A stretch of DNA of 64,000 bases from Pedobacter xixiisoli (lineage in GTDB: Bacteria > Bacteroidota > Bacteroidia > Sphingobacteriales > Sphingobacteriaceae): positions 682,001 through 746,000 of the forward strand of contig NZ_OCMT01000003.1 in assembly GCF_900215335.1 (NCBI RefSeq), given 5' to 3'. The stretch's first letter is position 1. Each line of letters opens with the position of its first letter. Below, piece by piece: positions 8,987 through 17,971 of the stretch. The notes below the pieces were generated by a model that made no database searches, was not told the origin of the DNA, and was given only the letters and a program-made list of their open reading frames with translations. The position numbers were made by a program, and so were the translations under genes.

Positions 8987-9949
8987 TCAGATTGATAGAA
9001 GTTTAGAAGCCAACTTAAGACCTATTAATTTTGTTAATAAAAATGTCTTTCCATGTTTTAAAGTAAGATTAATCGGGCGTTCAGTTTTATGCAGTTCCTT
9101 TATAGTTTCATTAATAAATATTATATTTTTTATTTCACAACTTTTTAAGAATGTTAGCCATATTACACGAAAACTTATACTCCGATATTCTTGTATTTTT
9201 TCTAAACTATATTTTTTTTCAGCTAAATCAAAGCATAACTTATAATTATCTAAGTTAGATTTCCAGAATTCTAATTCATTAGAATTGGATAATGAATTAG
9301 GATTGTTGACGCGATAGAAAAATAATGGATCACTCTTAAAATAATAAAATCTCTCTTTTAAGGAAAATAATCTAATAGCCAAGTTAACATCTTCAATTAG
9401 TCTCATTTCTTCGTTAAATCCATTAATGTCAATAAAGTCTTGTTTAAGTATCAAACCGCTCATTAACGGAAAAAAATGAATTAGTATGTTAATTAATGTT
9501 GGCTCTTCTAAATTAGGTTGGTAAGCTTGAATTACTTCTAGATTTTGATAATCAGAATCGAATGTTACTCTTGCCCAGTCGGAGCAGACAAAGCTAGGGA
9601 AGTTTAAAGCTACAGCTTTTTGGTATTGAACTTTTATTTTTTCTGGTGTTATCCAGTCATCGGCGTCCAAAAATTGAATATATTTTGCTGTGGAAATATT
9701 TGCGCCAAAATTCCTGGAAAACGAAGGACCTCGGTTTACTTCATTTTGATAGAATTTGTACCTAGGATGGCTTTTTACCAATTTTGTTAGGTCGTCATTG
9801 GCTAATGATTTATCGTCAATTATTATAATTTCGCTAGCACTTAGATCATCATTATTTGATATGTAATTAAGTAAATTTGTTAGGTAAGAATATTGTTTAT
9901 AATGTGTAATGATTATTGAAACATCTACATTTAAAGTTGAGTCTGGCAT
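8987..9949 (-). CDS. Glycosyltransferase family 2
   Basis: The frame is open from 10018, but the natural start is the ATG at 9949, giving about 320 residues that open with MPDSTLNVDVSIIITHYKQ; the longer version would overlap the upstream methyltransferase by 56 bases and adds no conserved sequence. Family 2 marks are the paired aspartates in IIIDDKSLAND, the FLDADDWITPEK metal site, and the ED of RLIEDVNLAIRL. The C-terminal quarter is helical and basic. It acts on an unknown nucleotide sugar in the cytoplasm. Confidence 0.87.
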   Translation of the reverse strand: MPDSTLNVDVSIIITHYKQYSYLTNLLNYISNNDDLSASEIIIIDDKSLANDDLTKLVKSHPRYKFYQNEVNRGPSFSRNFGANISTAKYIQFLDADDWITPEKIKVQYQKAVALNFPSFVCSDWARVTFDSDYQNLEVIQAYQPNLEEPTLINILIHFFPLMSGLILKQDFIDINGFNEEMRLIEDVNLAIRLFSLKERFYYFKSDPLFFYRVNNPNSLSNSNELEFWKSNLDNYKLCFDLAEKKYSLEKIQEYRSISFRVIWLTFLKSCEIKNIIFINETIKELHKTERPINLTLKHGKTFLLTKLIGLKLASKLLSI

Positions 9950-9962
9950 GACGTTTCTATAT

Positions 9963-10655
9963 TTACGACTGAACTTGATGATCCATAAAGATGATGTTTC
10001 CTGCAAGCAGCCCCACAAGAGTATACGCCTGTGCCTTGTAACCTAACTTCTGCATAAATAAAACAATCTCGTCATCTTTAATATCAGTAATACTAGAATT
10101 TGTTTCTACTATAATAATTTTAGGACGATAAAGATTCCAATCATTTGACTTTAAAACAGCAAGGTCTGCCCCTTCAACGTCAACTGACATAAAGTCTATA
10201 GCTTTACCTTTCAGGTGTTTTGCGAATATAGTATCTAAACGATATTGCTGGATTGTGGTGATATTCTTTGTTAAGATACCTTCTAGTTCTGCCGTTTCCT
10301 TAAATGACGATACCGTTGTATTCATGGATGGATCTGACAACTCGAAAAATTCCACACTTTTATTCAGCTCTCCAACTGCACAATGTAAATTAATATCTTT
10401 TGAACGTACCTTATTTAATTTTTTTATGGACTGACTACTCGCATCTATGTTAATGCCGCTCCAGCCTTGCAAGTAAAATTTATACGTATTCGAGAATGTA
10501 ATAGGATCAAAGGCACCCACATCAACGTAAAGTCCGTTGTTTTTAAAGCCTAAAATTTCTTCTATAAGAATATCTTCTCCACCTCTAGAGTAAGAAAGGC
10601 GGGGATAATTACCAAAAAAGCGGTTTTTTATTTTCAATAATATAGTGTGCCACAT
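9963..10655 (-). CDS. FkbM family SAM-dependent methyltransferase
   Basis: 230 residues. VDVGAFDPITFSNTYKFYLQ followed by GWSGINIDAS (about residues 42-70) is the FkbM cofactor-binding signature, and IDFMSVDVEGADLAVLKSND near 148-168 is the family's second motif. Members O-methylate sugars or other small acceptors, so it may cap or decorate the glycan. It starts 6 bases after the stop of the GT2 gene on its 5' side and lies 13 bases before the next GT2 start. Confidence 0.9.
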   Translation of the reverse strand: MWHTILLKIKNRFFGNYPRLSYSRGGEDILIEEILGFKNNGLYVDVGAFDPITFSNTYKFYLQGWSGINIDASSQSIKKLNKVRSKDINLHCAVGELNKSVEFFELSDPSMNTTVSSFKETAELEGILTKNITTIQQYRLDTIFAKHLKGKAIDFMSVDVEGADLAVLKSNDWNLYRPKIIIVETNSSITDIKDDEIVLFMQKLGYKAQAYTLVGLLAGNIIFMDHQVQS

Positions 10656-10661
10656 AATATG

Positions 10662-11525
10662 TTATCTAAAGAGGTCAAATAATATTTTTTTTAAAGTTGT
10701 TTTCTTTTTCATTTGTAATAAAAAAAAGATATAACAGCTTTTTGAGATTTTCATTTTGTTTAATGGTAAATTAAATTCATCAATGATGAAATTATTGTAA
10801 GCACGTAGCCGTATATCTTCTACAGCACTCTTTTTATATTCGTTTGAAGATAGATAATTTTCGAAAGCTTTTGAAAGTTGTTCTCCATAAGGAAGTATTT
10901 TGTTTGATTTTCTATAAACTGATTCGTGTTGGCGATAAGAAAAATAAGTTTTATTCAAATAACTATGTTTTGGAGCACTCAAAGCGAGCCTTACATAGTA
11001 ATCGAATTCATCTATCGCATCAAATTGTTGATTCCATTGATGTGATGCCAAGTTTCTATTGAATATCACACAACCATTTAATGGAGCATACTCCATCCAA
11101 CTTACACTAAGGTTTTTGTATCTGGGCTTAAAACTTTTTTTGCCCAATATTTTTCCGTTAACATCAACTAAATTTGCGTTGTACGAAACAATGTCGCATG
11201 TGGCTAACTCTTTGACAGCAGCTTCAATAGTATTTATGTTTATGTAATCATCAGCATCTAGAAACATTATATAGTCACCGGTGGCATGGTTTAAGCCGGT
11301 GTTACGAGCTGCACACGAACCGCTATTATTTTGGCTAAATAATTTGATTCGATTGTCTGTTTTCGACAAACTTTCAATGACAGTTTTTGAATTGTCTGTT
11401 GAACCGTCGTTTACGACAATAATTTCGACATTTTGATGAGTCTGCTTGAGACAAGAACCAATAGCTTCTGCAATATGCTGTTCGTTATTAAAACATGGCA
11501 TGATTATACTTACGAGCTTAACCAT
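10662..11525 (-). CDS. Glycosyltransferase family 2
   Basis: 287 residues. KLVSIIMPCFNNEQHIAEAI opens the GT-A fold, IIVVNDGSTDNS (about 35-46) holds the first aspartate, and YIMFLDADDYI (about 88-98) the metal-binding DADD. DEFDYYVRLAL near 170 is the catalytic ED-equivalent region, here D-E-F-D. It begins just after the debris of another GT2 gene (11532-11674). Confidence 0.9.
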   Translation of the reverse strand: MVKLVSIIMPCFNNEQHIAEAIGSCLKQTHQNVEIIVVNDGSTDNSKTVIESLSKTDNRIKLFSQNNSGSCAARNTGLNHATGDYIMFLDADDYININTIEAAVKELATCDIVSYNANLVDVNGKILGKKSFKPRYKNLSVSWMEYAPLNGCVIFNRNLASHQWNQQFDAIDEFDYYVRLALSAPKHSYLNKTYFSYRQHESVYRKSNKILPYGEQLSKAFENYLSSNEYKKSAVEDIRLRAYNNFIIDEFNLPLNKMKISKSCYIFFLLQMKKKTTLKKILFDLFR

Positions 11526-11531
11526 TTTTTT

Positions 11532-11674
11532 TTAGCATTTTTTTATTATATCTCCAAAGATCCTGTTGAACCGCCGTTTTGACTTATTGCAGGCTTCAAA
11601 CAGTGGGTAAAATACTTTTGCAAACCTTATACGTAATAACAAGGAACAATAATTGACACTATTGGATTTGACAT
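11532..11674 (-). pseudogene. Remnant of a GT2 gene (internal deletion and frame change)
   Basis: The gap between two GT2 genes is not empty. From the ATG at 11674 it reads MSNPIVSIIVPCYYV and then stops at 11627; the first 13 residues are a typical GT2 N-terminus, where PCYN would normally follow. In another frame the next stretch, down to the TAA at 11532, reads without stops and ends RRFNRIFGDIIKKC, much like the basic C-terminal tail of a GT2 protein. The simplest reading is a GT2 gene that lost almost its whole middle. It starts 3 bases after the stop of the intact GT2 gene on its 5' side, as a real gene in this operon would. Confidence 0.6.
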
Positions 11675-11676
11675 TT

Positions 11677-12693
11677 CTATTTATTGACGCTCTTATACCA
11701 ATTCGAACTACGTATTTTTTTTTTATTATTTTTTAATAATGATTTGTTTCTTAGTAAGAAAAAAATCAAATTTTTAATACAATTTTCATCTATGAGCTTA
11801 TCATTGATCTCGGTTGGAATATGGTTAGAAAAAAACTTATTCATTCTGTAGCCTTTAGAAAAATAAGTATAAAACCAATACATAACCATATAAAGCCAAG
11901 AACTCTTTAACGTAGTTTTATTATTATTATACGCCTGTAAAATAGTTCCACTACAAGTAATGCTTGAGATAAGTTTATATAGATAGCTAGAGTTTAACCT
12001 ATCTGCTGAAATAAAATGAAAGAATTCCAGTTTTGGCTCAAATTCTATTTTATATTTATGGTACTTTAATAAGATGCATATTTCAGAATCACCTCCCGAC
12101 GATAAATTTGAAGCTTTTCTGTCTGTCGTAAGATGTTCAAAATCTGAAGAAAATATTTTAACTAATATATCTCTTCTGACAACCATGCCAGCTCCATAGA
12201 CCTCGTTTAAATCATTTGTCTGATTGCCATTTATTTGAGGGCCTATAGCATAAAAAATTTCATACTTTTTAAACCAATCTGGCTCTGGGGTTTCGAATGC
12301 GGCAGTGCCGAGCCCGCCTAAGGCTCCGAGTTCGATATTGGTTGACATTCTAAAGTAAGCAGTCTGAATGTAATTTTCGCTAAGCCAATTATCATCGTCA
12401 CAAAATATCAAGTATTCATATTGAGAATTAAAAATCCCTGTCCTACGAGCATGACTAAGTCCTGCATTTTTTTCATGTATTATTCGAAATCTGTCTAATA
12501 ATACATTGTACTTCTCAATCTCTTTTAGTGCTGAATCAGTAGTCCCGTCAGAAGAATTATTATCAATTATAATTAATTCCCACGGGATGTGATTCGGAAC
12601 TTGTTGAAGAGCTATATGTCTGATGGTTTGTGGTAAGCGAGGCGAACTGTTGTAGCAACACACTATAATTGAGATGCCTTTTTTTATTTCCAT
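11677..12693 (-). CDS. Glycosyltransferase family 2
   Basis: 338 residues. KGISIIVCCYNSSPRLPQTI, LIIIDNNSSDGT and YLIFCDDDNWLSENYI (about residue 95) are the family 2 core motifs; the AGLSHARRTGI segment near 75 is typical of enzymes adding sugars to O-antigen chains. SGGDSEICILLKYH near 200 supplies the GGDxE motif. The C-terminal 90 residues are basic and end in a lysine/asparagine-rich tail. Its start overlaps the GT10 gene by 10 bases. Confidence 0.89.
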   Translation of the reverse strand: MEIKKGISIIVCCYNSSPRLPQTIRHIALQQVPNHIPWELIIIDNNSSDGTTDSALKEIEKYNVLLDRFRIIHEKNAGLSHARRTGIFNSQYEYLIFCDDDNWLSENYIQTAYFRMSTNIELGALGGLGTAAFETPEPDWFKKYEIFYAIGPQINGNQTNDLNEVYGAGMVVRRDILVKIFSSDFEHLTTDRKASNLSSGGDSEICILLKYHKYKIEFEPKLEFFHFISADRLNSSYLYKLISSITCSGTILQAYNNNKTTLKSSWLYMVMYWFYTYFSKGYRMNKFFSNHIPTEINDKLIDENCIKNLIFFLLRNKSLLKNNKKKIRSSNWYKSVNK

Positions 12694-13646
12694 CTTCTTA
12701 AGGTTTTCTTTCCTAGAGCAAGTATTTTTTTAATGTGGTAGTAATCATCAAATCTTGATTGCTCAAAAACCACAACTCTCTCTTCTTTGAGAACGGATGG
12801 TGAAATTTCTGTTATAAAATTTCTGAGAGCTGAAAATAGATGATATTTACTTAGATATTTATTTTTCTCTTCTTTTATGATTTCAAGTTTATCGATATAA
12901 AGATCTTCCTCCAATATTCTTTCTATAGTTTCAATTGTCTTTTTATAATTATTTATATCAATAGTAATGTAAGAGTTTGGATTGAAATACTTGTCAATAT
13001 CAGGGGCACCATAATAGATCGGTATAGTGTGAGCAAGGTAACATTCCGTGATTTTTTCAGTGAAATACCCATTTACTGCATTATTCTCAATAGCGATTGA
13101 GTACTTGTAAGGTGCAAGTGCGTCCCATTTGTTGACAACCGGATTAAAACCTCTACCATAAACATCTAGTCTATCTTTAAAATGACCAATTAGCCTATTG
13201 ACTAATGCATACCGTAACTTATGACCAGGTAAATCTGTTAGATCAGAGCATACAACGGATATATTTTTATCTTTTTTAACGTAGTCAAGACTTAGGAGTT
13301 CTTCTATGGTTTTATGCAGATGCCAATGATTATATTCATGTATCTTAACAATATTTTTGTGAATGATGTCTTCTCTAACAGTTAATATTTTCGCAAACTG
13401 AGCTAGAAAATCTGGAGCGTAATTTTTTTGGTCATGAACTTCATCTGTCATGAAAAACACATTATCTCTGCTGCAAATTGCTGACTGCTTATTTGCATTT
13501 TTTGGGAGCCCCCCCCATACAATCCAGTAATCGCAATCTTGAACATCATTATCAATCTCAAATTTGAAGTCATGTATTGAAGGATGAATTTGGTCCTTCA
13601 AAAAGCTATGCCCCCAAGGAGTAGATATTTTAATAGTTTTTACCAT
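12684..13646 (-). CDS. GT10 (alpha-1,3/4-fucosyltransferase-like) glycosyltransferase
   Basis: 320 residues. The C-terminal half has the GT10 signature: YKYSIAIENNAVNGYFTEKI (about 180-200), then a CYLAHTIPIYYGAPDIDKYF region (about 203-222) that binds GDP-fucose in known members. Family 10 enzymes transfer fucose or a related sugar from GDP to GlcNAc- or Glc-containing acceptors. With the GT11 gene at 23917-24750 it suggests fucose branches, although no GDP-fucose synthesis gene is in the window. It overlaps a 60-residue frame by 17 bases at its 5' end. Confidence 0.85.
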   Translation of the reverse strand: MVKTIKISTPWGHSFLKDQIHPSIHDFKFEIDNDVQDCDYWIVWGGLPKNANKQSAICSRDNVFFMTDEVHDQKNYAPDFLAQFAKILTVREDIIHKNIVKIHEYNHWHLHKTIEELLSLDYVKKDKNISVVCSDLTDLPGHKLRYALVNRLIGHFKDRLDVYGRGFNPVVNKWDALAPYKYSIAIENNAVNGYFTEKITECYLAHTIPIYYGAPDIDKYFNPNSYITIDINNYKKTIETIERILEEDLYIDKLEIIKEEKNKYLSKYHLFSALRNFITEISPSVLKEERVVVFEQSRFDDYYHIKKILALGKKTLRRWK

Positions 13647-13812
13647 AGATTAGAAGTTTATTCAGTATTTCTTTCCTAACAACAAGGCTCATACTTCTCC
13701 CATATATGGCATCCAACGTGAAAAATACTATATGTTGCTTTGCGTAATATTTTCTCTCTTGAGAATATGGGGCAACGGCGTTTGTGTATGGCCAATTAAT
13801 TCTTCGTGTCAT
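13630..13812 (-). CDS. Unidentified 60-residue protein between mutase-like and GT10 genes
   Basis: I do not recognise this protein. The frame starts with MTRRINWPYTNAVAPYSQER, is rich in tyrosine and basic residues, and has no signal peptide or membrane helix. It exactly fills the gap between its neighbours and overlaps each of them by 17 bases, the kind of spacing seen between true genes in this operon, which is the main reason to list it. It could also be the surviving end of a larger gene lost by deletion. Confidence 0.35.
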   Translation of the reverse strand: MTRRINWPYTNAVAPYSQERKYYAKQHIVFFTLDAIYGRSMSLVVRKEILNKLLIYGKNY

Positions 13813-15067
13813 TATCCAAGTTTATAGTGTTGGCTAGTTCAAATGCAGCCTCAATTGCCTTATCCATATTGTAGTATTCCCACTCAGCAAAGCGGCCCAA
13901 AAGATATACTCCATACCTGCCTAATACATCTTTAGCTTTTTTAATTTCTGCTCTAGTTTTATCGTCTTGTATAACATAAGAATTAGGCTCGTAATTACTC
14001 AAGATAGCTTTTAAGTTGCCTGGTAACAAAGTGATTTCTTTCTCCATTTCATCTTCACTAACTTTTCCAGAAAATTCTACAACGCAAGTTTTTCTAATTG
14101 ATCCACTGTTATTTGTTTTACTAAAATTTCCCGTATAAATAATGCGATGCGCTTTTGTAAAGTTTTCTGGTATGTAAAGCCAAGATATATCAGTTTCGTC
14201 TGTTTCACAGAATAAATTAGAAGTACCGTTAGATCGTAGTTGTTCTAGGTATTTTACGTCAACGTTATTTTCTTCAAGTATTTTTTTAATATTAGCAGGA
14301 AGTTTTCTAACATCACCACAATAAATCAATTTGTCAAAAAGTTGATTGTCAATCTTTAAATTTCCATTATTTATATCAACTTCAGAGATTTCAGTTCTGG
14401 TAGTAATACTTAGATTTTCTTTTAATCTGTCTACGATAAATTGAGAACCATTATTTTTTGGATAATAGAAATAAGAATGAACCATATTGTTTTCTTCTTC
14501 TCTGAAAATATTACTTTGTATTACTTCCTCTAAATTGGGCATAGGCAATTTGCCTTCTAGCCATTCCATAGAAACGCTATGAAGATCTATATTCCAGATT
14601 TTTTTATTGTAAGGTTCAAAATATTGTTGATACAAAGTTTTGCCAAAGTTCTTTTGAAGAAAAGTGCCAAAATCCGAATAATCTAATGGCGCTTTTTTTT
14701 CTTCTTTTTGTAACGTTAATAATTCATTAATAATTTTTTTAACAATCTCTGGGTCTAGGAGATACAGGTAATTTTCGATAGGATATCCTATAATTTTTCC
14801 ATTAAAAAGGATTTTGGCTTTTCTTTTCGCTTGAACAAATTCATTCTCAATATCAAAAAATGACCAAAACCAATTTAATACTTTCTGATTTTTTGAATTA
14901 AATACATGTCCGCCAACTTTATGAAATAAACTTCCGTTTATTCTCTCGCATTTGACTAATCCACCTATTTTTTGATTTTTTTCGAAAACTGTAACTTGAT
15001 GCTTTTGATTAAGCATATTAGCAATACTTAACCCTGATATTCCTGAACCTATTATTGCTACCTTCAA
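13796..15067 (-). CDS. UDP-galactopyranose mutase-like FAD protein
   Basis: 423 residues. MKVAIIGSGISGLSIANML is an FAD-binding GxGxxG loop, followed by the acidic end VFEKNQKIGGLVK and KVGGHVFNSKN, the GGH region used by mutases to hold the flavin. LLGRFAEWEYYNMDKAIEAA near residue 395 matches the C-terminal GR..YY.MD motif of UDP-galactopyranose mutases. Such enzymes convert UDP-Galp to UDP-Galf, so the glycan may contain galactofuranose. The sequence is divergent from classical Glf, and a related NAD(P)/FAD amine-oxidase-fold protein with another sugar substrate is possible. Confidence 0.72.
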   Translation of the reverse strand: MKVAIIGSGISGLSIANMLNQKHQVTVFEKNQKIGGLVKCERINGSLFHKVGGHVFNSKNQKVLNWFWSFFDIENEFVQAKRKAKILFNGKIIGYPIENYLYLLDPEIVKKIINELLTLQKEEKKAPLDYSDFGTFLQKNFGKTLYQQYFEPYNKKIWNIDLHSVSMEWLEGKLPMPNLEEVIQSNIFREEENNMVHSYFYYPKNNGSQFIVDRLKENLSITTRTEISEVDINNGNLKIDNQLFDKLIYCGDVRKLPANIKKILEENNVDVKYLEQLRSNGTSNLFCETDETDISWLYIPENFTKAHRIIYTGNFSKTNNSGSIRKTCVVEFSGKVSEDEMEKEITLLPGNLKAILSNYEPNSYVIQDDKTRAEIKKAKDVLGRYGVYLLGRFAEWEYYNMDKAIEAAFELANTINLDNDTKN

Positions 15068-15079
15068 AATATAATTTGA

Positions 15080-15700
15080 TTAAATTGACCAGAAAAGTTC
15101 TTCACACAATTGTATGTATTCATTACGAATGATATTGCCTTTAGAAAACCAGTCTATGTAACTTCTTAATTCTTCGCAAGGGAGTTTACTAATATCTTTG
15201 ATATATAATACTTCTTGAGATTCCCACAATATTAAATTAATAGTAAGTAGTCCAAAGAAAGCTTGTTCCCATGTACTTGCATTTACGCTTTGCTTAATAT
15301 TCGTGATCTTAGAATTTAGAGCAGAAGATCCAGGTGCAGCATTAACCATCGCCTCAATAATATCGAGGGTTTGAAGTTCGAAAATTTGTTTGGCTTTTGT
15401 TCCGTTTTTCTGTTTGTTGATTAAACACCATTCCCGAATTAAGAGTATCGTAAAACGATCCATCAACATACCAATAGAGTTTAATCCTTGCCATGAGTTG
15501 GTATTACCGGGTGTCGCTAATTTATCTAAAGATCTTATTTTATATAGTTCGTCTAGCTGACTAACTTTAATGTTATCAATCGCCGGTTTTAGGATATTTA
15601 ATGCGTAACTTATCGGCTTAGGCTCTAACTCGATAGGCAATTTATCAAATAGGATTTGTGAATATTTCGCCAGAGAAATAAAATATTGTTTTTTAGTCAT
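15080..15700 (-). CDS. Helical protein of unknown function beside a GT9-like gene
   Basis: 206 residues, predominantly helical, without a signal peptide or membrane segment. Visible features are GNTNSWQGLNSIGMLMDRFT (about 69-88) and a conserved-looking WxSQE/LWE region near 160. The position next to a heptosyltransferase-like gene, and the LMDRFTIL segment, recall DUF4254-type proteins found beside LPS heptosyltransferases, but I cannot confirm that family. It starts 8 bases inside the end of the GT9-like gene, so the two may act together. Confidence 0.6.
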   Translation of the reverse strand: MTKKQYFISLAKYSQILFDKLPIELEPKPISYALNILKPAIDNIKVSQLDELYKIRSLDKLATPGNTNSWQGLNSIGMLMDRFTILLIREWCLINKQKNGTKAKQIFELQTLDIIEAMVNAAPGSSALNSKITNIKQSVNASTWEQAFFGLLTINLILWESQEVLYIKDISKLPCEELRSYIDWFSKGNIIRNEYIQLCEELFWSI

Positions 15701-16601
15701 AGAAAATTGTTAAAATTTTTCGATATATATATTCATTATCTTTATCTAAGACCAGTTCAAAGGTGTTGGTTGGGGAAGCTAATCCCATTTTTATCAAACT
15801 GCAAGCATCTATCAATTTGCCCGAATGCCCCATTGTATCTGGATAAAGAATTATTTTTTTTGCAGTTGATGTAGCTATTAAATCTGTAAATCCGCTTCTT
15901 AAAGAAACTACATAATTAGCTTCATTACAGACATCCATGCTGTGTTGAAGTGGGAATTCGATAGTAGGATATAGTTGGTTTTTATCGCGAGAATTCATAA
16001 AAGTAGGTGTAAAACCATTTTTAGCTAGTTTATCAGCTAAGATCAGCCAAAAAATCGGGTCTAATGTCGAAATGCTATTTGCATTAGGACATAATAAAAC
16101 CGTTTTACCTATTGTTAGATTACTTTTGACAAAGTAATCTTTAACTATATTACTTTTTATACGTGCAAATACTGGCTTAGATAGTGGTGCGTTAATATTA
16201 ATGCCCAATAATATTTTATAGACATCCACTAGATTGATATCTTTAAACCCGAGTATTGTTTCAAATTTGCCACCATAAAGATCATTAGGATGAAGATTAA
16301 TTGGTTGACCCTTTTTAAACTTGCCAAATTCATTAGATAATCCTTTATTATAGTTTTTTAATATTCTGGTTTCTATTTTTTTGTCAAATAGCCTTCCTAT
16401 AAATTCTTGGTTAGGTTTGGTAAATACTAAAACTACATCGCCTTGCTTTTTTGTGAATTCTGAGATTATAGCGGAAACGATATAGGCATCTCCAATTCCG
16501 TAAGACAATACAAAATACCACTTGTCTTTGTTGAAATTTCCTCTTAGTAAGTACTGTCGCCAAATTAAGTACCGTCTTATTTTTTTTAATAATGATATCA
16601 T
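15693..16601 (-). CDS. GT9 (heptosyltransferase)-like protein
   Basis: 302 residues. WYFVLSYGIGDAYIVSAIIS near residues 28-47 matches the glycine-containing acceptor-side loop of GT9 proteins, VLLCPNANSISTLDPIFW near 165 opens the donor half, and CNEANYVVSLRSGFTDLIAT near 235-255 resembles the family's xxGxTDL motif, although here SGFTDL. GT9 members transfer heptose or GlcNAc to lipid A core or glycans. The match is moderate and the donor is unknown. It starts 1 base after the ABC ATPase gene ends. Confidence 0.65.
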   Translation of the reverse strand: MISLLKKIRRYLIWRQYLLRGNFNKDKWYFVLSYGIGDAYIVSAIISEFTKKQGDVVLVFTKPNQEFIGRLFDKKIETRILKNYNKGLSNEFGKFKKGQPINLHPNDLYGGKFETILGFKDINLVDVYKILLGININAPLSKPVFARIKSNIVKDYFVKSNLTIGKTVLLCPNANSISTLDPIFWLILADKLAKNGFTPTFMNSRDKNQLYPTIEFPLQHSMDVCNEANYVVSLRSGFTDLIATSTAKKIILYPDTMGHSGKLIDACSLIKMGLASPTNTFELVLDKDNEYIYRKILTIFYD

Positions 16602-16602
16602 G

Positions 16603-17844
16603 CTAACTTATCCATTTTAATGGAAACATCATAATACCTGGTCTGTTGTCAATAACCTCGTTAGAGTTTATCACTTCAAAATCAATAACATTTTTGAAAT
16701 ATTCTACTGTAGAGAATCCAGCTCCGTTAGAGCCAATATTGATATAATATGAACCTGGTCGAAGATTTTCGGGTAGTTTAATTCTAAAATGATTTAAACC
16801 TTGTTTATATGTTATCTTCCCAATATCGTAGTCATGCGAGCAAAAAAGCGAGTAGTCATTAAAAGATTTTATTTCAAATGCTAAGGTTTTGAGTTGGTGT
16901 ATATCTTGTATATCTACTAGAATGTTTAAGTAGTTTTCTTGAGATACCTCTAGGTTGTTTATTATACTTTCACCATTCGAAATGTAAATCTTTCTAAAAG
17001 AAGCTATTTCATTACTTGTATCTTCTCGGTCCCATATCTTGCTTTTGAGTGCATTTCCAGTAATATATTTATTGATAACCTCTCCGCTCTTGCCTGTGGC
17101 TTCCACAGATCCATGATGTAATAATATACTGTCTCTGCACAAGTCCATTATACTTCCCATATTATGACTCACAAACAATACCGTTCTTCCTTCTCCTTTA
17201 CTTACATCTCCCATTTTACCTAAGCATTTCTTTTGGAATTCAGCGTCGCCTACTGCTAATACTTCATCTACAATTAGAATTTCACTTTCTAAGTGAGCTG
17301 CTACTGCGAAAGCTAGTCTTACATACATTCCGCTAGAATAACGTTTTACGGGTGTGTCGATGTAACGCTCTACGCCAGCAAAGTCGACGATTTCATCGAA
17401 TTTTCGAGTAATTTCCTTTTTCCGCATGCCCAATATAGCTCCATTGAGATAAATATTCTCTCGTCCAGTCAACTCAGGATGAAAACCCGTGCCCACTTCT
17501 AGTAGTGAGGCAATACGACCTTTTCCTTTAATGCGCCCAGAAGTGGGAGAGGTCACGCGACTTAATACTTTAAGCAACGTACTTTTGCCAGCTCCGTTAC
17601 GACCAATAATGCCTATTGCATCGCCTTGCTCTATCTCGAAATTGATGTCTTTTAAGCTCCACACAATGTCCGAAGAACTTTTAGCAGTACGATCGTTTGT
17701 TTCGCCTATAAGTAAAAATGGATCTTCTTTACCACGGATACGGGCATACCAACGTTCCAAATCGCGGCTAATCGTACCAGTACCAATTTCACCTAATTGA
17801 TAGGCTTTAGATAGGTTCTCGACTTTAATGGCAATATTGCTCAT
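16603..17844 (-). CDS. wzt: ABC polysaccharide exporter ATPase (Wzt-type), copy 1
   Basis: 413 residues. The nucleotide-binding domain has Walker A GRNGAGKSTLLK (about 78-89), signature YSSGMYVRLAFA (about 167), Walker B ILIVDEVLAVGD (about 189) and the H-loop SHNMGS. Residues beyond about 250 form a beta-rich C-terminal domain like those that recognise the end of O-antigen chains. It should energise export of an undecaprenyl-linked glycan through a Wzm permease; the only Wzm in the window is at 29233-30090. The nucleotide-binding domain is almost identical to copy 2 at 25522-26811, while the C-terminal domain is unrelated by eye. Confidence 0.93.
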   Translation of the reverse strand: MSNIAIKVENLSKAYQLGEIGTGTISRDLERWYARIRGKEDPFLLIGETNDRTAKSSSDIVWSLKDINFEIEQGDAIGIIGRNGAGKSTLLKVLSRVTSPTSGRIKGKGRIASLLEVGTGFHPELTGRENIYLNGAILGMRKKEITRKFDEIVDFAGVERYIDTPVKRYSSGMYVRLAFAVAAHLESEILIVDEVLAVGDAEFQKKCLGKMGDVSKGEGRTVLFVSHNMGSIMDLCRDSILLHHGSVEATGKSGEVINKYITGNALKSKIWDREDTSNEIASFRKIYISNGESIINNLEVSQENYLNILVDIQDIHQLKTLAFEIKSFNDYSLFCSHDYDIGKITYKQGLNHFRIKLPENLRPGSYYINIGSNGAGFSTVEYFKNVIDFEVINSNEVIDNRPGIMMFPLKWIS

Positions 17845-17932
17845 ATTTATTTGTTCGGTTACAACTATAGGGTTTGAGTGTAGGGCAGAAGCTCTAATTA
17901 TTAAGATTGTAGAGAACCATAATAATTAGTGT

Positions 17933-17940
17933 CAAATATA
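17933..17940 (-). promoter_or_regulatory. Possible -7 element upstream of wzt copy 1
   Basis: On the minus strand this reads TATATTTG, a match to the Bacteroidota -7 consensus TAnnTTTG, about 90 bases before the wzt start in a 127-base gap. No TTG element was found at the expected distance upstream, so it is only a candidate for an internal promoter. Confidence 0.3.
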
Positions 17941-17971
17941 TTATTTTATATGATATGGTATTAAAATAATA

